A DNA stretch of 64,000 nt from Turritopsis dohrnii (lineage: Eukaryota; Cnidaria; Hydrozoa; Anthoathecata; Oceaniidae), in the NCBI GenBank assembly GCA_027922465.2, contig BQMF02000303.1, positions 476,795-540,794 on the forward strand, written 5' to 3'. Positions within the stretch are counted from its first letter, which is position 1. Every line of letters starts with the position of its first letter. The notes under the pieces are model-generated. The model was not told the origin of the DNA, did no database searches, and saw nothing but the letters and a program-made list of their open reading frames with translations. A program made the translations under genes and the position numbers. This document shows, in pieces, positions 32,049 to 45,367 of the stretch.

Positions 32049-35000
32049 CTACTTTTTGACGATGTAGTCGATTATGTTCACAACAGCATGGTACGTTGTG
32101 TCCACAGTTAAGATAGGCTGTAAATTCTTATCTCGACACAAACTTTTGAATAAAGAGGAATCTTCTACAATGCACCTGTAAAATATTGAAACAGTATGAG
32201 AACTAAATTTCTTCAAACTTTATTATGTTTCGAGAAAAAATAATGTGACATTTTACCATTTGGATGGTACCTCCATGTCGATAACTCCGTTATTAACCTC
32301 CAAACGAACCACCTTATCATTTTCGTTGGGTGACACTGGCTTGACTTGCAGCTAGAATAAAAGATGGAGCAAGTTAACAACAACAATGAAATAAATGTGT
32401 TTTTTTGACAAAATGTAGATGATTATGACCTAGTCAATCAGTAAGAAAAGTCATCATATTTTCTTTCTTTTTTTTTTACTTCTTGATCTTTGTTTTCCAG
32501 GGAAATGATTTTAATTTTCTTTAGACTTTTGAGAGAAGCTTTTCGAAAACCTCAGATACATTTTGCAAACGTTTTGTAATAGATATTACTCCTTAAGTAT
32601 TCTTATTTTATCCATAATTTATTAAGTGTTATCTTTTTCTAAGTACATTGGTGTGAAATGCAATCATTATCAAAGATGAGCCAAATCAGTGTAATAAACT
32701 GAGGGAAATAATTAAAACTAGCTGCCAAGGCGGTGTCACTTGCTGCCCATGATCAGCCTGCGTTGTCACCTACCAAAGAGTTCACGAAAAGTGGAATTAA
32801 GGAATTAACAATGGGAAGTGTTACCATCTTGTAGAGCTCGAAATTCTGAGCAAGAAAATGAATAGGATCATAATGTCTATGATGCACCGTTTCGGAGATA
32901 TCGTTGATCAAAAGATTTGATGACGTCATGGACCTGTCCCCGCAAAAAATTAGACCCAAATTTTTCGTCGCCCTATCCCCTGTATCGCGGACCCCAAAAA
33001 ACATCAGTTATCCCTATTGGTTACAAAGATAATTTTCCCTAAATATTGCATTCTATTAGAGTCTCAGTACAATGGTTTCACACTGATGTCGCACAAAATA
33101 CAATAAAACAATCTCATCACAACTCAATCTATCATTTTGCGTGACAAACAGAGAATCGGCCATTAATATAGATACTGAGAAAAAAAAACAACACAAAAGG
33201 ATACAGGAGCATTCAATAGTTTCGTAAAATAACTTGCACTTACCAGATTGTATTTTCCAAAAGCAAGTATAACAGCCGTCCGAGCTGATGCACTTGAAGT
33301 CGAATGACTGGAAGCAGCCAGGATGCGCAAACAGAAGAAATCAATTTGCTCTTTTGTTGTGTCTACCTTCAGACCACGTATAGCATTGGATATCAGGTCT
33401 CGTACAGCTCTCTAAATGATACAGTCATAACAAGTGTTGCATAAAGATAAAACATCTATGTAATGTGAATGTAAAGAGTTGGTACCATTTTCAATGTGGT
33501 GTTTTCAAAGGCTTTTCCAGGACTGGCTTTGTCATACAGATGTCCATTTAAGTACAAACATATTCTGGGTAACTCTCTGTGCAGCATCACTTCTATGTCT
33601 TCTTTCAAGGCTGGAATACCTTGCGAGCTGGCTGCAAAGCTTTCTGCTGGGCTGCAACAGTTCTAAATCAGACATATACAACAACGAAAACATGATGCAG
33701 TTGAGCTCAACTGGATGCTTTTATTCAAGCTAGTTAAAATTTAAAATACAAGTACCTGCAAAACCTTTTGCAATTCATCAGGGTACATATTGAAGGATGC
33801 TGGAATATCCACTTCACAAACTGCACTGGAAAACAGTCGATCAACATATTGCTAGAAATATAAAATTGGTTCTTTTAATATGAAATGTAGATTTAAACCT
33901 TCTATTCATAATCGTTCCAACAGTAACTATGGAAGCATTAGCTTCTTCTTTTATGGAAATATTGTTTTTATAACTGAACCTCTGAAATACCTGCCAACAC
34001 TACCAAACCGTTTTTACGGCATTGAAAAGTATTTGATGATCAAAGTGTAAAAACAAAAGGCAATCCAAAACCTCAGGTTTCCTATAATGAGGAATTCTAC
34101 AAAAGCAAAGGAACACCAACCTGAATCAACTCGTTAATTCTTGCGTTCAACTTTTTACGAAATGATTCAGAGACATCCTCACCATGTTGCCAAGATAATG
34201 TTTGACTGATTTCATGATTAGTTAACCCAAAGCCATGACGTAACGGCCGGTTAGCCTAAAAGTAAATTTCAACTCGTCAAAACATATCAAACTGATTTAT
34301 GAATGCATTTACTTTCTAACCTGAAAATTATATTGGGTAGACAAGTGCAGAGACATAAGTTAAAGTATAATAAAATAGAATGAACATAGAAAATACAATA
34401 CTTATACAATTATCAAAATCATAGTCTTTTCACTATCAAAGATTGTCTGCGATGCAGGCATGAAATTTTAAGTACAAGCAAAACAACCGTTGTTTTTTCT
34501 GATACGTAATATAAATAGCTCTACAAAAGTATTGATCACTATTTTTGACCAGAAGAAATAAAACAAATCAATATTCAAAATTGCAATAATGGGTTCCTTT
34601 TTTATGTACAATACATGTATCATACTGTTTTTGCATTGGTCCTTTTTCTCAATACAACTAAACAAATCTTTTTATCCTACCAGCTTTATAAATAAACAAT
34701 AGAAAAACTCACTTCTGAAATTGCAAGCCAAGCTGCTACAATTTCATCTTTCCCTTCAATCCCTGTTAATGTGACATTATCAAAATCCTCTTGAAATTCG
34801 GAGAATACCAATGGTTTCAACACATCAGCAACAGTTTGGTGGTAATAATAGAGTTCCTTAGCAACACGTAATGCCATAAGAGCATATTGCTGATAAATAA
34901 AGATATGAAAGAATGATGAATGAGTCACTAAAGTACAATATACAAAAAAAAAAGATAAGAGTAAACTTCAAATACCGTTTCAGCTGAAGATTCTTGTTTG

Positions 35001-35299
35001 CCTTTGTTGCTTGTTTGATATTTTTTGGTGTGGCTCTCGATTAGCAACTCAAGCAACTTTTCCTTACAATCCAGAAGTGCGCTCTGGTAACCTTCAAACG
35101 CATTTTGAGTTTGCAGAAACTGAAAGCTTTTCTTCAATCTTTTATCGTGAATCTCATCAGGATTTGCAAAAATCTCTTGGAACCTTTCATCAATAATTTT
35201 CCCAACACTTGAGTAAAGCTTGCTGCCTGCAGCACAACTTGTTGACAAACAGTTCAAGTAGGATCCAACAGCTTCTTCCAAATCAATTTCAGATTCCAT
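32049..35299 (-). CDS. Unrecognised helical protein, 432 residues
   Basis: Eight exons with GT-AG borders and consistent phases: 34976-35299, 34713-34889, 34121-34255, 33756-33851, 33486-33662, 33244-33411, 32257-32351, 32049-32175. The start is the ATG at 35299 (MESEIDLEEAVGSYLNCLST) and the stop is TAG at 32049. The first exon predicts long amphipathic helices (SSVGKIIDERFQEIF, FEGYQSALLDCKEKLLELL). The second contains LRVAKELYYYHQTVADVLKP. Later exons have DIEVMLHRELPRICLYLNGH and QIDFFCLRILAASSHS, and the end is VDTTYHAVVNIIDYIVKK. No signal peptide, membrane segment or catalytic motif is seen. The N-terminal helices could be BAR-like, which is only a guess. All exons are intact, in contrast to TPR. 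Confidence 0.78.
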
Positions 35300-36252
35300 T
35301 TTGTTTGTTTTTTTATATTCTAATACTCATACTAAAGATATAGGTTCACAGTCATCATACAAAAGGATTTTTTTTGAATAATTCAGAAAATTCTATCGTA
35401 CATTTTTGTTTTTTACCATAGGGATGCCTTATAGTACTTGCAAAGAAATAAAATTAAGGTAAGTGTCCGGTAAGGTAAGGTACGGTGTCTGCTAAACAAC
35501 TAAAATTTGAAGAATGAAAGATTTTAACGTGCTGATATCAAAAATATAATTTTGAAATTTTCTTTATGTTGTCTTGAGAACAAGTTTTTCATGTGCCTTT
35601 TTATAAAAACACAACATTGATCACAACGTTGAACAGCTGTTATGCAAAAAAGACTGGGTAAACTACTTAATATGCAGAATTATACAAATAAAGTAAAGAC
35701 TTGGTTAGAATTTAACTTAGTCTGAGATCCCAGAATTTCTTCACCCATTTCATCATAATTTTGCATAAGATTCGAGATGTACGTCCAAGACCCAAAAGAA
35801 GAGTGCATGTATTACCATGAAACTAAGAACAAAAAATACGTACATCTACAAGTGTCTTAATAATAAGAAGAGACATACTATAATAATGTCAATTTATAAT
35901 TATGTAATGCAGAGACAATAGTTGTTTTATCGATCACAAAGACCTTGGTTCTGTCATGCTTTCGAAAAATTTATTTGCATAGCTTTGGTTCATTGCATGA
36001 CAAATACAGGAAAAACAGCTCTTACAGACTTAGCTTTTCAGCATGTGCACTTACGAATAATTCATTCAATCTTCAAAAAAATGAATGGGTGAAAGAATAT
36101 CAAAGAACAAAATGTTTTACTTCTCTACTCACATTTTGGTTTCAGTTAGTTATAAGACATTTTCACACAGACTTTATCAAACCAAGTCTCATCACAATGG
36201 CCACATTAGATTTATCTTGTTTTGATTATGAAAGCTTGTTTACAAGGGTAAT
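35300..36252. other. Intergenic, upstream of the 432-residue gene
   Basis: Should contain its promoter; no motif stands out. No coding sequence recognised. Confidence 0.4.
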
Positions 36253-36593
36253 GTTACTAAGTAGAAGCTATTTGACATAAAGAAAGAAGGTTGGGCAGAG
36301 ACTAGTTAGTTTAAATTGAAAGATTCCTTGTTTTGTAGAATGCAGAAAAAATAGATTTTTGAATTTAATATACACAATATTAAACAACAAAGATTACTCT
36401 ATCCATTTCTTGTTTTTAAAGATAGTGTCTGTGCAAAGATTTAATTTTAATAATGTAAAAATAAAATTTTTAAATAATTACTGAAATGTTCATTATTCTC
36501 CTCCTTTAGTAAAGGATTTACTAAATTTAAATTTTAAATTTTACTCTCTGCCCAACTCTCTTTCTTTATGTCAAATAGCTTCTACTTACTAAC
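36253..36593. mobile_element. 341 bp element with ~45 bp inverted repeats
   Basis: The left arm 'gttactaagtagaagctatt...' and the right arm, reversed, 'gttagtaagtagaagctatt...' match for about 45 bp, to 'ggttgggcagaga', with few mismatches. The interior is very AT-rich and non-coding. No target duplication could be made out. Confidence 0.65.
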
Positions 36594-38090
36594 AGCTTTA
36601 TTCCAATCCATCCCAAACAAAAATTGATATGACAAATCTTGAAAAGAAAAGATAAATCAGAAGAATGTCCATATAAGAATTCATCATCACTATGTTTACC
36701 AAAAAGATTTTTACATTTTTATATTTATATTTATATTTGAAAACAATGGAATTTTTAAGCACAGTATTTATAAACATTATCCTTGTAACATAAAAAAGAA
36801 CATTTTTGGTACTAGAAAAGAAAATCTCCTGAATAAAGTAAAATTAAAATAAAGCACAAAAAAGGAATTAATGAAATACAGAGCTGTGAAAAGATTATAA
36901 ACAAATGAATTTAAACACTGTATAGGAATTTAAAATCAACGTAGTTTCTAGACGAATAGTGTAGTAATGGTAGTAGCATTAAGTCAGAAATTTCTGATTG
37001 GGAAATGTTTAATCGTAATGAAGACAGAACTTCCTAAGCGATTGGTGACTGGATTCATTTAGAAAAATACTGTCTTTGTATAAATCACCCGTTACATCAG
37101 TAATAATCAATACTCAAAACAAAGTCATTTTGAAGAACTTTCTGTTTTATATAAATGGCAAAATTCTTATTTGGCATTATATACATCTCTTTATGTCTTG
37201 TGGAATGTCAAGGTGCAAATGTAAATATTACAAAAATAATGTTAACATCTATGTCTAAGAATGTACAGTTTCTGGTGATTCTTTTTCTCATCAACTTGTA
37301 AGCTTGATCCAAAACTTATATTCTCACCTGTATTCTATAATTAGTAACTTACACAAACACACATTTATAATAGCTTGAACCCAGTGAGCAAATTTGATAA
37401 AAGTTCACTGCAAAGGAGTGCATTTCTATCGAAATATACACACTATTTCAGTAAAAATACTCTTCGACGCAGTGACTTTTTGATGGTTTTGTCCACTAGG
37501 AAGATATTAAAAATAATCTGTTATTAGATTCTTTTTTGTATCTCAATATTAAAATAAAATCCTTATGAGAAGACGTGGTTATGTGAATGACATCATTTGA
37601 ATTCATCCTTGAATTTAGCCAACCTAGGTAACAAAACAATAACAATATGATAAGTCAACAAAATATTCAAACAATTTTCATGAAAATTTACATTTTTTAA
37701 TTGGACTATAGAGTTTGGATTTGCTTTTGTTTCTTCACTGACATTTGGGCTAATGTAGACTAAATTTTCTAAGTGCTTCAAACTTTTTGAAAATTTGTAC
37801 ATGCTGGGAGAGTCAAAAAAAGTACTGGTGTTTCACAACAAATATCTAAATTGGCCCAAAATATCCCTTTTTTGACTAAATTATAAAAAGCAATGCCAAA
37901 TTCGAATTCAGCACAACAATATCTTTATATTGAATAATCATAAAAGATGCTTTTTTATTTCTGATTAGAGGAATCCATTAAGTTTATTTTGGGGTATTAT
38001 TCTTCTACAATTCTTCTTATAGTCTTTGGAAAATGGAAAAAAAAAGCAGAGCAAAGTTTTTGAACAGTTTTAACAACAGTTCTAATACTT
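36594..38090. other. Intergenic; contains one MITE copy
   Basis: AT-rich. A full-length copy of the 'cactgcg' MITE lies at 37381-37500 (arms 'ttcactgcaaaggagtgc' and 'actcttcgacgcagtgac'). Nothing else recognised. Confidence 0.5.
37381..37500. mobile_element. Best-preserved copy of the 'cactgcg' MITE
   Basis: 120 bp, almost one palindrome: 'agtgagcaaatttgataaaa' at the left pairs with '...ttttgatggttttgtccact' at the right. Useful as a reference for the family. Confidence 0.7.
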
Positions 38091-38097
38091 TAGGTCA

Positions 38098-38671
38098 ATG
38101 GTTATCCCAGAAGTCGATCTTAGGACAGTAATTGAATGGGGTCAGAAATGGTTGGTTTCCTTCAATGCTTCGAAAACTAAGCTTCCCTCTATTAATTGTT
38201 TCAGGGACCCTGTAACTCCTTTTGTTCTTATGAACAGAAGTCAACTTGCAGAGTCATCTCATATTCGTATTCTAGGTTTGCATCAACTGACCCCTCCTCC
38301 TAAGACTTTCTCTCGGAACACTTGTCTCTCTTCGAATTCTCATCCTTTGACTGTTCAGTTCCCAACATGCCATAAGAACTTTTATTCATCTAGGTTTTTC
38401 CCTCAGACTGCTCGCCTCTGGAATTCTCTCCCTCATAGTTGTTTTCCTGCTGAGTATGATCTGCAATCTTTTAAATCCAAGGTTAACCGCCACTTTGCTC
38501 TGCCTTTATAACTCTTCTTCCTTTTCTTATCTTTCTCATCTGTCTTTATAACTCTTCTTCCTTATCTCATCTTTCTCATCTGTGTTTATAACTGTTCTTC
38601 CTGTTCTCATCTTGTAGCTCTCTGCCTAGTAGTGGCTTCAGCCTTGCAGGGAGCAACCCATTAAAAAAAAA
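38098..38671 (+). mobile_element. LINE 3' end, internally deleted
   Basis: A 137-residue open frame (38098-38511) corresponds to the C-terminus of a non-LTR reverse transcriptase polyprotein. It has DLRTVIEWGQKWLVSFNASK and, near the end, FFPQTARLWNSLPHSCFP followed by LQSFKSKVNRHFALPL. The two halves meet at HIRILGL/HQLTPPPKTF, where homologous elements have about 100 more residues, so there is an in-frame deletion. The 3' part has a ~37 bp tandem repeat ('ataactcttcttcctt') and ends with 'gggagcaacccatt' plus a poly-A tail, typical of target-primed insertion. Confidence 0.7.
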
Positions 38672-38949
38672 ACCAACAAAAAAACAAAAAAAACAAACAA
38701 ACAATATTTTGCACATATTTTGTAAGTGGAAATCCCACTTAAGAGTCTTCTAAAAATCCAAACAGACACAAAAAACTTTCAGTACGGGGGAAAGACCAAT
38801 AAGAAAATGCAATGGGAATGTCGAACACATCATGAGAAGTATGTGAAACTTGAAAGGTCCGTGTGAATTCCATGGATCCATTGTAGAGGTACAGTAGGGC
38901 CTTAAATCGCATATATACGTAATCACATTGCAAATCTCAGTGATATTCC

Positions 38950-39685
38950 CAGGCCTCGAAATCCAACGCGAGTACGCGAGTATTGCTCGCGCTGGTACTC
39001 ACGTAACTGTAACTTACGCAAGTGCTCTTTTATTCGTGAGTAATATGTAGCAAAGATATTTTTTCAACAGACTACTTTCTCTGGGAAGAAGTGTTATGAA
39101 TGGAAAACATAAACTCAGACGAAAAAATTCTGAGACAAACTCTCCATCTGTAGTTTTATATAAATCTTCTATTAAATAGAATGATTAATAGGAGCTCTGT
39201 GTTGGAGAGCAAGTTCCGCAATAATTGATTACGTTAACAAGAAAAAAAGATTGAACTTCTTTTGCGAAAATGTGACGTGACAAAATGTGAAAAAAGATTG
39301 TCGCCACTAGACACCTGAAAACGTTAAAATCAATTGTAATTGTAATTCATTGTAATAAATGGATGTTCCATTTTCTTTCCTCTGGGATGTAGTAATTTTC
39401 GAAATAGATTCTCTATCAACAATGTATACGAAGGTGTGCACAACAGAATTGTAAATGAATGAATGACAAAGTTAAGATATTTCTTTCTTCCTTTTCGCAG
39501 TGTTGTAGACATGATGTAATTCTATTGCGTAACACTGAAAAAATGTGCCGCAAAGGAGTATATGTTGCAACATTTGTACTCGCGTGAAAGAAGATTTTGC
39601 GAGTATTTCTGTACACAGTATACTCGCGATGAATTTACGACGAGAGTACAATTACACTCGCGCAAAATTCGGATTTCGAGGCCTG
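38950..39685. mobile_element. Non-autonomous DNA transposon (736 bp)
   Basis: The ends are perfect 15 bp inverted repeats, 'caggcctcgaaatcc' and 'ggatttcgaggcctg'. Subterminal 'gcgagta' motifs occur at both ends, and 'attcc' repeats directly on both sides. The CAGG start and short duplication suggest a hAT-like element, but a hAT insertion should give 8 bp. No transposase frame. Confidence 0.65.
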
Positions 39686-40786
39686 ATTCCCTGTGCAACA
39701 TGTGTCTCAAGGGTCTATACAGTTGACTTATTCCAGAAACTGTGTTTGTTAAGTTTAGTTATGACAAGTTTTGGATTTAGTTTGATTGACAGTGCAGTAT
39801 GGATTATTATTGATGCGGTTTGTATTTTGCAGATATATGTTATGTCTGCAGTTTGGAAGGATGCCAGAAGCTACAGCGATTGACAGTACATACTGAAAAG
39901 AGAGTTAATAAACAAGTTTTTGAACAAGGCCCATCATATTTTCAAGCATCACTGCAGATGCAGGAATCCCTTTAAAACTCACTGCCAATTCCGTATTGCA
40001 ATTTACAATAATGCTAATACACACACTTACATCATCATCTACTCTCTTACAAAAGTCATTTATATATACACAGCATTTTTTTCAGGGGTTCTTGAATTGA
40101 GTTTTGAAACTCAATCTTGAATAAGAGCAAAACAAAAAAACTGTCAACTAGCCATTATTTATTAGCCATTATTAACAATCAGTAGTTGAGTGTTCTTTTT
40201 GTTCAAAAACTCTCTGTCTTTATGCATCGCTCTTTACATGTGCTGGTGCAGAGAGATGACTCCTTGTTTACAACCTAGCTCCTGCTCTTCCATTTTTATT
40301 TCGTTTTGGATTCCGGTTGATAAAATAACGATAAAATATTGAATAGTGTGAAATGTATTTCTATTAATGCGCACAGACCGTATTTTTAGCTCTTACTGTG
40401 TATTTCTAAATAGAGCTTGTCTCGAGAGACTTCTTTTGTCACATATATGTGATAGGTAACCATAAATTCGAATGTGTGAATTTATTATTTTTCCTGATCT
40501 CAAAATACGCTTCTCGTTGCAATATATATACTACGTGTGATTTCTAACATTTTGATCTTTCACATTCTTTTCTCATTCCGTAATAATGTTATAAGTTTTT
40601 CTTTTTTCCATGGTTTTTTTCCTTCGTTTTTTTTTTTTTGCTACATTTTATTACGCAACGTTATGAACGCACAGGATATAATCAAAGAGACTTTAATAAA
40701 TATTTCGGCCATGCAGTCAAGGAAGTTAAGACTGAAAGATTCAAGCTATACGTTTATAGCAGCTAAAAATCCTGAAATAAAGCTTG
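39686..40786. other. Intergenic, no gene assigned
   Basis: An open frame at 40537-40797 ends MNAQDIIKETLINISAMQSR and looks mildly coding before running into the MITE at 40787, but it matches nothing known to me. Confidence 0.4.
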
Positions 40787-41040
40787 CAGGGTGTTAGCTA
40801 GGGTCCTACAGGCGCCGTTAGACGGCTCTTTCCCAATCCAAAAAACTATTTCCCAATTGAGTCCAGCAATAAGTTTAAGAAAAGTTAGTAACTAAGCTTG
40901 CTGTTAAAGTAAATGATTTGATTCTATTTTGAAACATCGGCTTAAACTCATCACTAACATGAGTTTCCGATTCATTATAAAAATGTTCATCGTAGTTATA
41001 GTCTAACGGCCTCAATTGAGAATTTCTAGCTAACACCCTG
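40787..41040. mobile_element. 254 bp element with 'cagggtgttagctag' ends
   Basis: Perfect 15 bp inverted repeats at 40787-40801 and 41026-41040. Short, AT-rich, non-coding. No clear target duplication. Confidence 0.6.
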
Positions 41041-41185
41041 GCCTGATACATAGTAAATAAATACAATAGTATAGCAATGCAAATATGTCAACTCACACCC
41101 TTTGAGTGTGTGACACACATTTTGGTTATCAAACACTCTAAATAATTTTTTGAAATTCCTTATCTGAAATAAAAATTGTGGAATA

Positions 41186-41658
41186 CCGTAATGCTTCGAT
41201 TAGACGCCCGGGGCGTTTATTAAATTTTTTGAATTTTTAGGGGGGGCGTCTATTCGAGGGAGGCGTTTAAAAGAGGGGGGCGTCTATTGGATTTTTGTGA
41301 AACTCTTCTTTTTCGTAAATATAAACTAAATATAAACATCGATAAAAAATATACAAAATTAATCTTCAAGATCATCGTCAATAAAGACAAAGTTTCCAAC
41401 TGTTAGTTAAAAATTTAAAAAGAAAGGCGTCTATCGCAAATTTCCATATTTTTATACAAAATCAAAAAACATTGAGGCTGAAACAATGCAATGTAGTAGT
41501 TCTACATGCCTTAATTAGTGTGTCTCTAATAAACGCCCCTCTCTAGAGAGGGGCGTCTATTCGAGGGGGGCGTTTATTTTAAAATCTCCTGAAAAGGGGA
41601 GGCGTCTATTCGAGGGGGGCGTTTAAAAGAAGAGGGGCGTTTAATCAATGCATTACGG
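41186..41658. mobile_element. 473 bp MITE ('ccgtaatgcttcgattagac')
   Basis: Inverted ends with about 22 bp of near identity (right end reversed: 'ccgtaatgcattgattaaac'), flanked by TA (41184-41185 and 41659-41660). The interior repeats 'ggggcgtctattcgagg' and 'ggcgtttaaaag' motifs several times at both ends. Confidence 0.75.
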
Positions 41659-41770
41659 TATTCAAGTAGTTCTTCAAATCTTCAAATTTGCAACTTTTCA
41701 TACTGGTTCCAGCAATTACTGAGTGCATTTTATTGCAATACAGAGTATAAAATTTCAAAAAGTTCTCTGG

Positions 41771-44700
41771 TATAGAGTGCCTGCTCCCCTTACCGCTAAC
41801 TTTAATTATATATAATGTTACGAAATTCTTCAATACAAACGTAAAAACACAGTTAAATGGATTAAGCACCACAATTGGTCATTCTAGATACTAAATCAAC
41901 AAGAACAAAGAGAATAAGATTGATAACAAATACTGTAATTGTAAACATCATCGGGGTGATGTTCCTCTTTCCGCTAACTTGTTCCTCTTTCCGCTAACTA
42001 ATTTCACGTTCGTCAAAAGTGATGCAAATAACAAAATTTTATGGAATTTAGTGTTCATAGCAACAGTTTAATCCCTTTTCTCTCAATTTAAGTGCTTTCC
42101 TCCTTTGCTTCTGCAGATATAAGACAACCACAGGCTTAATAAAAATGCATGCCTTTACTGTTTACAAATGGAAGGCAGCCATATTTTTATGAGCGAAGTT
42201 TTTTAGAAAACAATAGTGCCGTCTCGACAAGTTAACTTTTGATCGCAAAAATCTAGACACATGATGGTAATTGCCCTATTGTGAGCCTGCAGAGTAATTA
42301 TACGATAAACACAGACATCGTTAATTTGTTAAAAGCATGAACCGTGAATGTAATTATCAACATGTATTGAATTACTTTTTACACTCGCAACATATGAAAT
42401 CAATTGTTTCTACTTGTGATGGAGATTTTCAACATGCGGAGGATACACGCTAGAATGATCCCACAGAATTCAAGTTGCAATTGCTAAAAAGTTTAAATTG
42501 CGATTGATAAAAAGCGTTAACGCAATAAAAATTTTTTAATGACAATGGGCCCTTTGGGTGAAAAGGTCTACGAAACAAGTTTCACGTTCTCTTGAACGAT
42601 AAATCTATGGGTGATGTTATCAACATGGGATTTCGCGCTAATTGAATGTCTGTAAAAAAAATTTAACTGTTTGAGTAATCAAGCTGAAATCAGTGCTAAC
42701 AAGAACAAATTTTGTTGCTATGGCGGAGAAAGGACACGTGGTTACAGAATTACCTTGCTGTCAACGTTCATGCACCCAAAAAACTTGAATAAGAAAATTT
42801 TCCCTCCAAGCACAAGTTCTACTGCTAGAAGCTATTGATACTAATGAATTGGATGTTATTACAAGCAAAGATGCTCAATTTCCTCATTAAGAAGGCATTT
42901 ATTGTTATGTTGTTGTATGAAAAACTGCAATCAGATGGGGTTCAAAAACTGTTGATAATTATTTTGACGAAAAATTAAAAAATAGTGAGCAAATTTCAAA
43001 CCAGAAATTGGTTGCAATAGGATCTTCGTTTAAAATCCTCAATCACTTCATTTGCATCCCAAAAGATGAAATTTTAAGTGGTAAAAATGTTGTTTTGATT
43101 GAACCCTCTGCACATTGCTAAATTTAGGGACAAAGTTGCCCGTAAATTTCAAATTTTAATTTTGTGCCATGTTCAGAGGCTCATAGATTCTAGTGGTAAG
43201 ACATTTGATGTTACCAATTTCAAACAGTACTTAGGGTCTACTTTCAGGAAATATATAGTTTGCCATAGGTTCAAGAAAGACATTAAGAGTTATGAGCCAG
43301 CGAAAATCCAAACAAATCCAATATTTTTAGGAAATTGAAAGAAGTCGGTACTTTGAGCCCTCATAAAATAAAGTATAAGTAGTAATTTTCTAATTTTTCT
43401 TTCAAACCTTGTTCCTTGTACAGCTTTCTTTGTATATATTCATTTGCAATGGTTGTTTTCGTCCTAAGATAGAATTATAAGTACTTGAAATTAGTAAAAA
43501 TGTGATTTTTGCTCCCGGGACCCCATTTCCATGAAATTTGAACGATTTCTAAAATGCCATAAAATTTTGTTAAAAAATACTCATCCTGTCATTTCTTTTG
43601 AGTTCCTCAGACTTCCATGTGTAGAATGAGGAACAATTGGTTCCACACTCTAAAAACAATTCATTAGAGAAAAAATTAGCACCAAAAATGGAAAAAAGTC
43701 AAATGTTTCAAATTTTCGGTCAAGGCCGTAAAATTCAAAATGCGATATCTTGAGAACCGATTGAGCTACGGGGCTGAAATTTTGGCAGTAAGTTTGTCTC
43801 ATGGACATGGACATGACCTGACACCCATTTGCTTTCCTGGGCTGGAATGACCCATGATTTACTCGCGTATACGATATATACAAGAAAACTGTTTGTGTGG
43901 ATAAAATCTCAGATGTTGGTAACATTCAAGACAGCAGAGGAATAACAAGGAATCGATATAATGCTCCGTTATTTATGACACTGAATTTTGAAGCATTTAT
44001 TTTTCGAGGAAGCCATTTTTAATATTTTTTTCACAATGATCGCGACCCGGTGTTAGATTTTACTCTATTGATCAATAAGTATTTGGCAATTCACTTTGAA
44101 ACTTTTCATAACGATGGCTGAATGAATATACTTTTGGGTCATTCCATGCCAAATGGTGCAAGGCTGGACATGACCTATCTCAGAATTTGTTCAAACTTTG
44201 TCAGATAGTTACAATATATAAGATGAGACACCCCTGAAAATTTCACCTCAATATCTTTTACGGTTCAAAAATTATAGCTGTTCAAAGTTGAGGACCATTT
44301 ACAGAAAATTGCTATGACTGAGAGGTAAGCTGTTTTTTTTTAATTTTTCAACCTCTGTAATTCTTTACAAATTTACCCTAGAATAATGAAACTTTGCAGA
44401 TTGCAAGACACCTCGGTGCATTATCAGCATATGCAAAAGTCAATTCCTACAAATCTTTCAAAATTCCATAATGGCAGCATAAAAATGCCAGAAAAACTAA
44501 TTCAGAAGTACAAAAAAGGATATTTGAGGCTTCTCTGACACAAGAAAAAGATAATTAACATCCTAAAATCTTTTAATCCTGTATGACTACATGGAAGACT
44601 ATCAGAAAATGATAAAACAGGTGTTTCCAGGCTATTCCTTGTTGCTAAAATTGACCGTAAAAACTGCACCAAATCAATTTTTGCGAATCAATGGCCTAAC

Positions 44701-45367
44701 TTCGGAGGCCTGGAAACCTACCATAAACACTAAATCTAGGCTTGACATTTTTGTCACATATTACTACTACTATAGTTTTTATAAAATGGGAACTCATTAA
44801 GAACATGGTTATTGCAACAAAAATATAACTAGGAAAATCTTGGAAAACCAGTGCCAATAAGGTTTTCAAGCGTCTACTGATCAGAACCACAACTAATAAA
44901 GTCAGAATAACCTCTTGATTCTGGAAGGTCCTATAGGGTACTATCACAAAAGGGAGAAATGAGGGTCTCTAATGGTGTTCCTTGTTTCTACAACAGGCTA
45001 TAAAAAATGCTCACTGTAAGCCATGTGATGCCATTAATGTGCATGATTGTAATATAAGAAGCCATTGCATTGCACGCTATGTTTTCAAAATTCCATGTTT
45101 TTATATTTTTACAACGAATGCAATACAGCCTTGTTATGTAGTAAGAATGTTTAATTCACCATGTTTTCTATAAGTGTTTGGAGATATATTTTTAATGGTT
45201 GTGGTGGCAGTACCATAACAAAAATTTTAACTCAGAATTTTTTAACAACGATTTTAGATAATAATTAGTTTGATTTGATTTGTTGTCTTTAAATGAAGGA
45301 AATAAACCATCAAATTCAAAGTTAGCGACAAGCGGCACATAGCGGTAAGGGGAGCAGGCAGTCTATA
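41771..45367. mobile_element. 3.6 kb element with 'gcctgctccccttaccgcta' ends
   Basis: 'tatagagtgcctgctcccc' at the left and, reversed, 'tatagactgcctgctcccc' at the right match for about 28 bp. A second shared motif, 'gctaactttaat'/'gctaactttgaat', lies slightly further in on both sides. 'gttcctctttccgctaact' is repeated in tandem at 41961-42000. The inside has no intact transposase. One open stretch (43099-43338: ..FDVTNFKQYLGSTFRKYIVC..) is unrecognised. It is long for a non-autonomous element and may carry a decayed gene. Confidence 0.6.

Noticed and set aside
36253..36593. Inverted repeat as a microRNA precursor
   Set aside because: Arms are separated by about 250 bp and flanked like a transposon; a compact hairpin is not formed.
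39545..39883. 112-codon plus-strand open frame
   Set aside because: It crosses the right end of the transposon at 38950-39685, has no domain and no splice context.
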